From Streptomyces sp. NRRL B-1347 (GTDB lineage: Bacteria > Actinomycetota > Actinomycetes > Streptomycetales > Streptomycetaceae), in the NCBI RefSeq assembly GCF_000720325.1, contig NZ_JOJM01000121.1:1-16215 (forward strand): 16,215 bases of DNA, in the 5' to 3' direction. The notes under the pieces were generated by a model. The model saw nothing but the letters and a program-made list of their open reading frames with translations, was not told the DNA's origin and did no database searches. Below are positions 15,175-16,215 of the stretch, piece after piece. The translations under genes were made by a program, and so were the position numbers. The number at the start of each line of letters is the position of its first letter. The stretch's first letter is position 1.

Positions 15175-15645
15175 TCAGAACGGGTGCGGTTCAGCGGGCG
15201 CAGTGCCCGGGGCCGGCCGAGCCGAAGCGGATCCCGGCCCGGCCATCGGCGCGGGCCCGCCCTGGGCCGGCGCGCCTGGCCGGTAGGTCTTGGTGACCTG
15301 GGCGGTCATATAGGCCAGAGAGACGGCGACGTCCTCGGCGTCGATCTCCAGGACGGTACGGCGCTGGCCCTTTTTGTCGTCGAAGGTGCGCTGTTTGAGG
15401 CGGCCGGTGACGATGATCCTCATGCCGCGGGTCAGCGACTGCGCGGCATTTTCGCCTGCTTGTCGCCAGATTGAGCAGCGCAGGAACAGCGGTTCTCCGT
15501 CGACGAATTCGTTGCGGTCGCGGTCGAACACGCGCGGGGTGGAGGCGATCGTGAACCCGGCGACGGGCAGGCCGGAGGCGGTGTGGCGCAGTTCGGGATC
15601 GGCGGTCAGGTTGCCCGCCACCGTCACCAGCGTCTCGCCCGCCAT
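15175..15645 (-). CDS. ssb: Single-stranded DNA-binding protein, without the acidic C-terminal tip
   Basis: 156 residues. The OB-fold runs over about residues 1-115: [56 protein letters not shown] and [20 protein letters not shown]. The start at 15645 follows AAGGGGTGG; an upstream ATG would add 12 residues unlike the family. The short Pro/Gly/Ala tail ends AEPHPF rather than the DDDIPF-type tip that recruits partner proteins. This resembles the second SSB (SsbB type) of Streptomyces rather than the replicative copy. It could serve a plasmid, DNA uptake or sporulation-stage chromosome segregation; context does not decide. Confidence 0.9.
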   Translation of the reverse strand: MAGETLVTVAGNLTADPELRHTASGLPVAGFTIASTPRVFDRDRNEFVDGEPLFLRCSIWRQAGENAAQSLTRGMRIIVTGRLKQRTFDDKKGQRRTVLEIDAEDVAVSLAYMTAQVTKTYRPGAPAQGGPAPMAGPGSASARPAPGTAPAEPHPF

Positions 15646-15719
15646 GCCGCCACCCCTTGTTTCGTGCTGGAACACGCCCACCGTACCGGCCCTGCGGGCC
15701 CGCTGGCACGATAACCGGT

Positions 15720-15935
15720 ATGACGAGTGAGGAGAAGGCGCTGGAGACGGCGGCTGCGGCCCTGCGCGAGGCGCAAGCGGCAGTTCATGCGGCCCGTCGG
15801 AGTCTGACCGTGGCGATCGTCACCGCGTACCGGGCTGGAGAGTCGGCTGTCCGCATCGCCGAGCGCACCGGCATGAGCATCATCGAAGTCCGGAATCTGC
15901 TGGCCGCCGCCGGAGCTTCCCGCCGCCGAGTGTGA
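15720..15935 (+). CDS. Small helix-turn-helix-like protein (71 residues)
   Basis: ATG at 15720, divergent from ssb with 74 bases between them. The N-terminal half ([20 protein letters not shown]) is a probable coiled coil or long helix. The C-terminal half, [20 protein letters not shown], fits a recombinase/sigma-type helix-turn-helix that would bind DNA. There is no ribosome binding site in the 12 bases upstream, so translation may be leaderless, which is common in actinomycetes; GATAAC at 15710-15715 lies a few bases before the start. A regulator of the divergent ssb gene is possible but unproven. Confidence 0.6.
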   Translation: MTSEEKALETAAAALREAQAAVHAARRSLTVAIVTAYRAGESAVRIAERTGMSIIEVRNLLAAAGASRRRV

Positions 15936-15951
15936 CCAAGTGGCCGCCGGT

Positions 15952-16035
15952 TCAGGAGGACAGCAGAACCCGTTTGCGCAGCAGGTCCGGTTTCGCGCGG
16001 CCGAACATCTGCCGTTTCAGCATCTTGAGCGTTTT
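15952..16035 (-). pseudogene. C-terminal remnant of an ISL3-type transposase
   Basis: The minus strand reads KMLKRQMFGRAKPDLLRKRV then LLSS and TGA, the usual C-terminal block of ISL3-family transposases. An in-frame TGA at 16038-16036 precedes it, and the sequence beyond that (TSVAAAILTLMAYT) does not belong to the family, so only about 25 residues remain. It is a different ISL3 lineage from the copy at 9463-10980. Confidence 0.55.
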
Positions 16036-16215
16036 TCATGTGTAGGCCATGAGGGTGAGGATGGCGGCGGCGACTGACGTGAGGCGCCCCGAAGTTTCCG
16101 GACACCGACCCAATAGGGAGCCTTTTCCACTTGTACGGTTTGTGGGTTGGGCGGTGACAGTATGTTGTCGGGTGCGTGACGAACGGGGCATCCCGCTGGT
16201 TTGCCAAGTCGCCAA
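16036..16215. other. Right edge; no supported gene
   Basis: A GTG at 16176 opens a frame (TNGASRWFAKSP) that reaches the right edge and could be the start of a partial gene, but there is no clear ribosome binding site or recognisable motif. The stretch 16090-16135 has ordinary composition with no repeat that I can pair with another in the window. Confidence 0.3.

Noticed and set aside
13089..15296. Plus-strand frame of 735 codons across IS256, IS110 and the SEC-C gene
   Set aside because: It crosses three unrelated genes on both strands and has no motif of its own; open only because of high G+C.
16176..16215. Start of a partial gene at the right edge
   Set aside because: Only 13 codons visible, GTG start without a ribosome binding site, no motif.

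Overview
The window is very GC-rich, with strong G/C bias at third codon positions, AGGAG-type ribosome binding sites, 4-nt ATGA start/stop overlaps and a few TTA leucine codons. This points to Streptomyces or a close actinomycete relative. The mix of a biosynthetic operon and broken insertion sequences suggests an accessory region, such as a chromosome arm, island or plasmid.

Bases 1-564 carry no convincing complete gene. There may be the tail of an upstream gene at the left edge and a short segment with RNA-like hairpins. From 565 to 9118 a single plus-strand gene block reads as a compact terpenoid operon. It contains dxs (first MEP-pathway enzyme, with an apparent frameshift near its 3' end), ispG/gcpE (iron-sulphur HMBPP synthase), an all-trans polyprenyl diphosphate synthase (probably GGPP synthase), a spacer with one or two small coupled ORFs, a cytochrome P450, a seven-helix membrane protein, and a 596-residue protein of unrecognised family. 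That last protein has a degenerate class I terpene-synthase-like metal motif. Dxs and IspG would raise C5 precursor supply, the prenyl synthase would make the C20 (or similar) chain, one or both of the last two proteins are the candidate cyclases, and the P450 would oxidise the product. No canonical terpene cyclase is visible, so the last two genes are the main interest. TTA codons in dxs and in the last gene suggest bldA-linked developmental control.

From 9116 to about 13691 the operon is followed by layered mobile DNA: two tandem MITE-like units of about 100 bp, a remnant of an IS5-type transposase fused onto an ISL3-family transposase, an IS4-family transposase cut off at its 3' end, an intact IS256-family element with 34-bp inverted repeats, and the N-terminal stub of an IS110-family transposase. 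The last gene of the operon ends on a stop codon that coincides with the outer end of the first MITE-like repeat, so its C-terminus may have been reshaped by insertion.

From 14034 to 16215 lie a TPR/SEC-C protein and a single-stranded DNA-binding protein without the usual acidic tip (both minus strand), a divergently transcribed small helix-turn-helix-like protein, and a short ISL3-type transposase remnant. No CRISPR array, tRNA or rRNA was seen.
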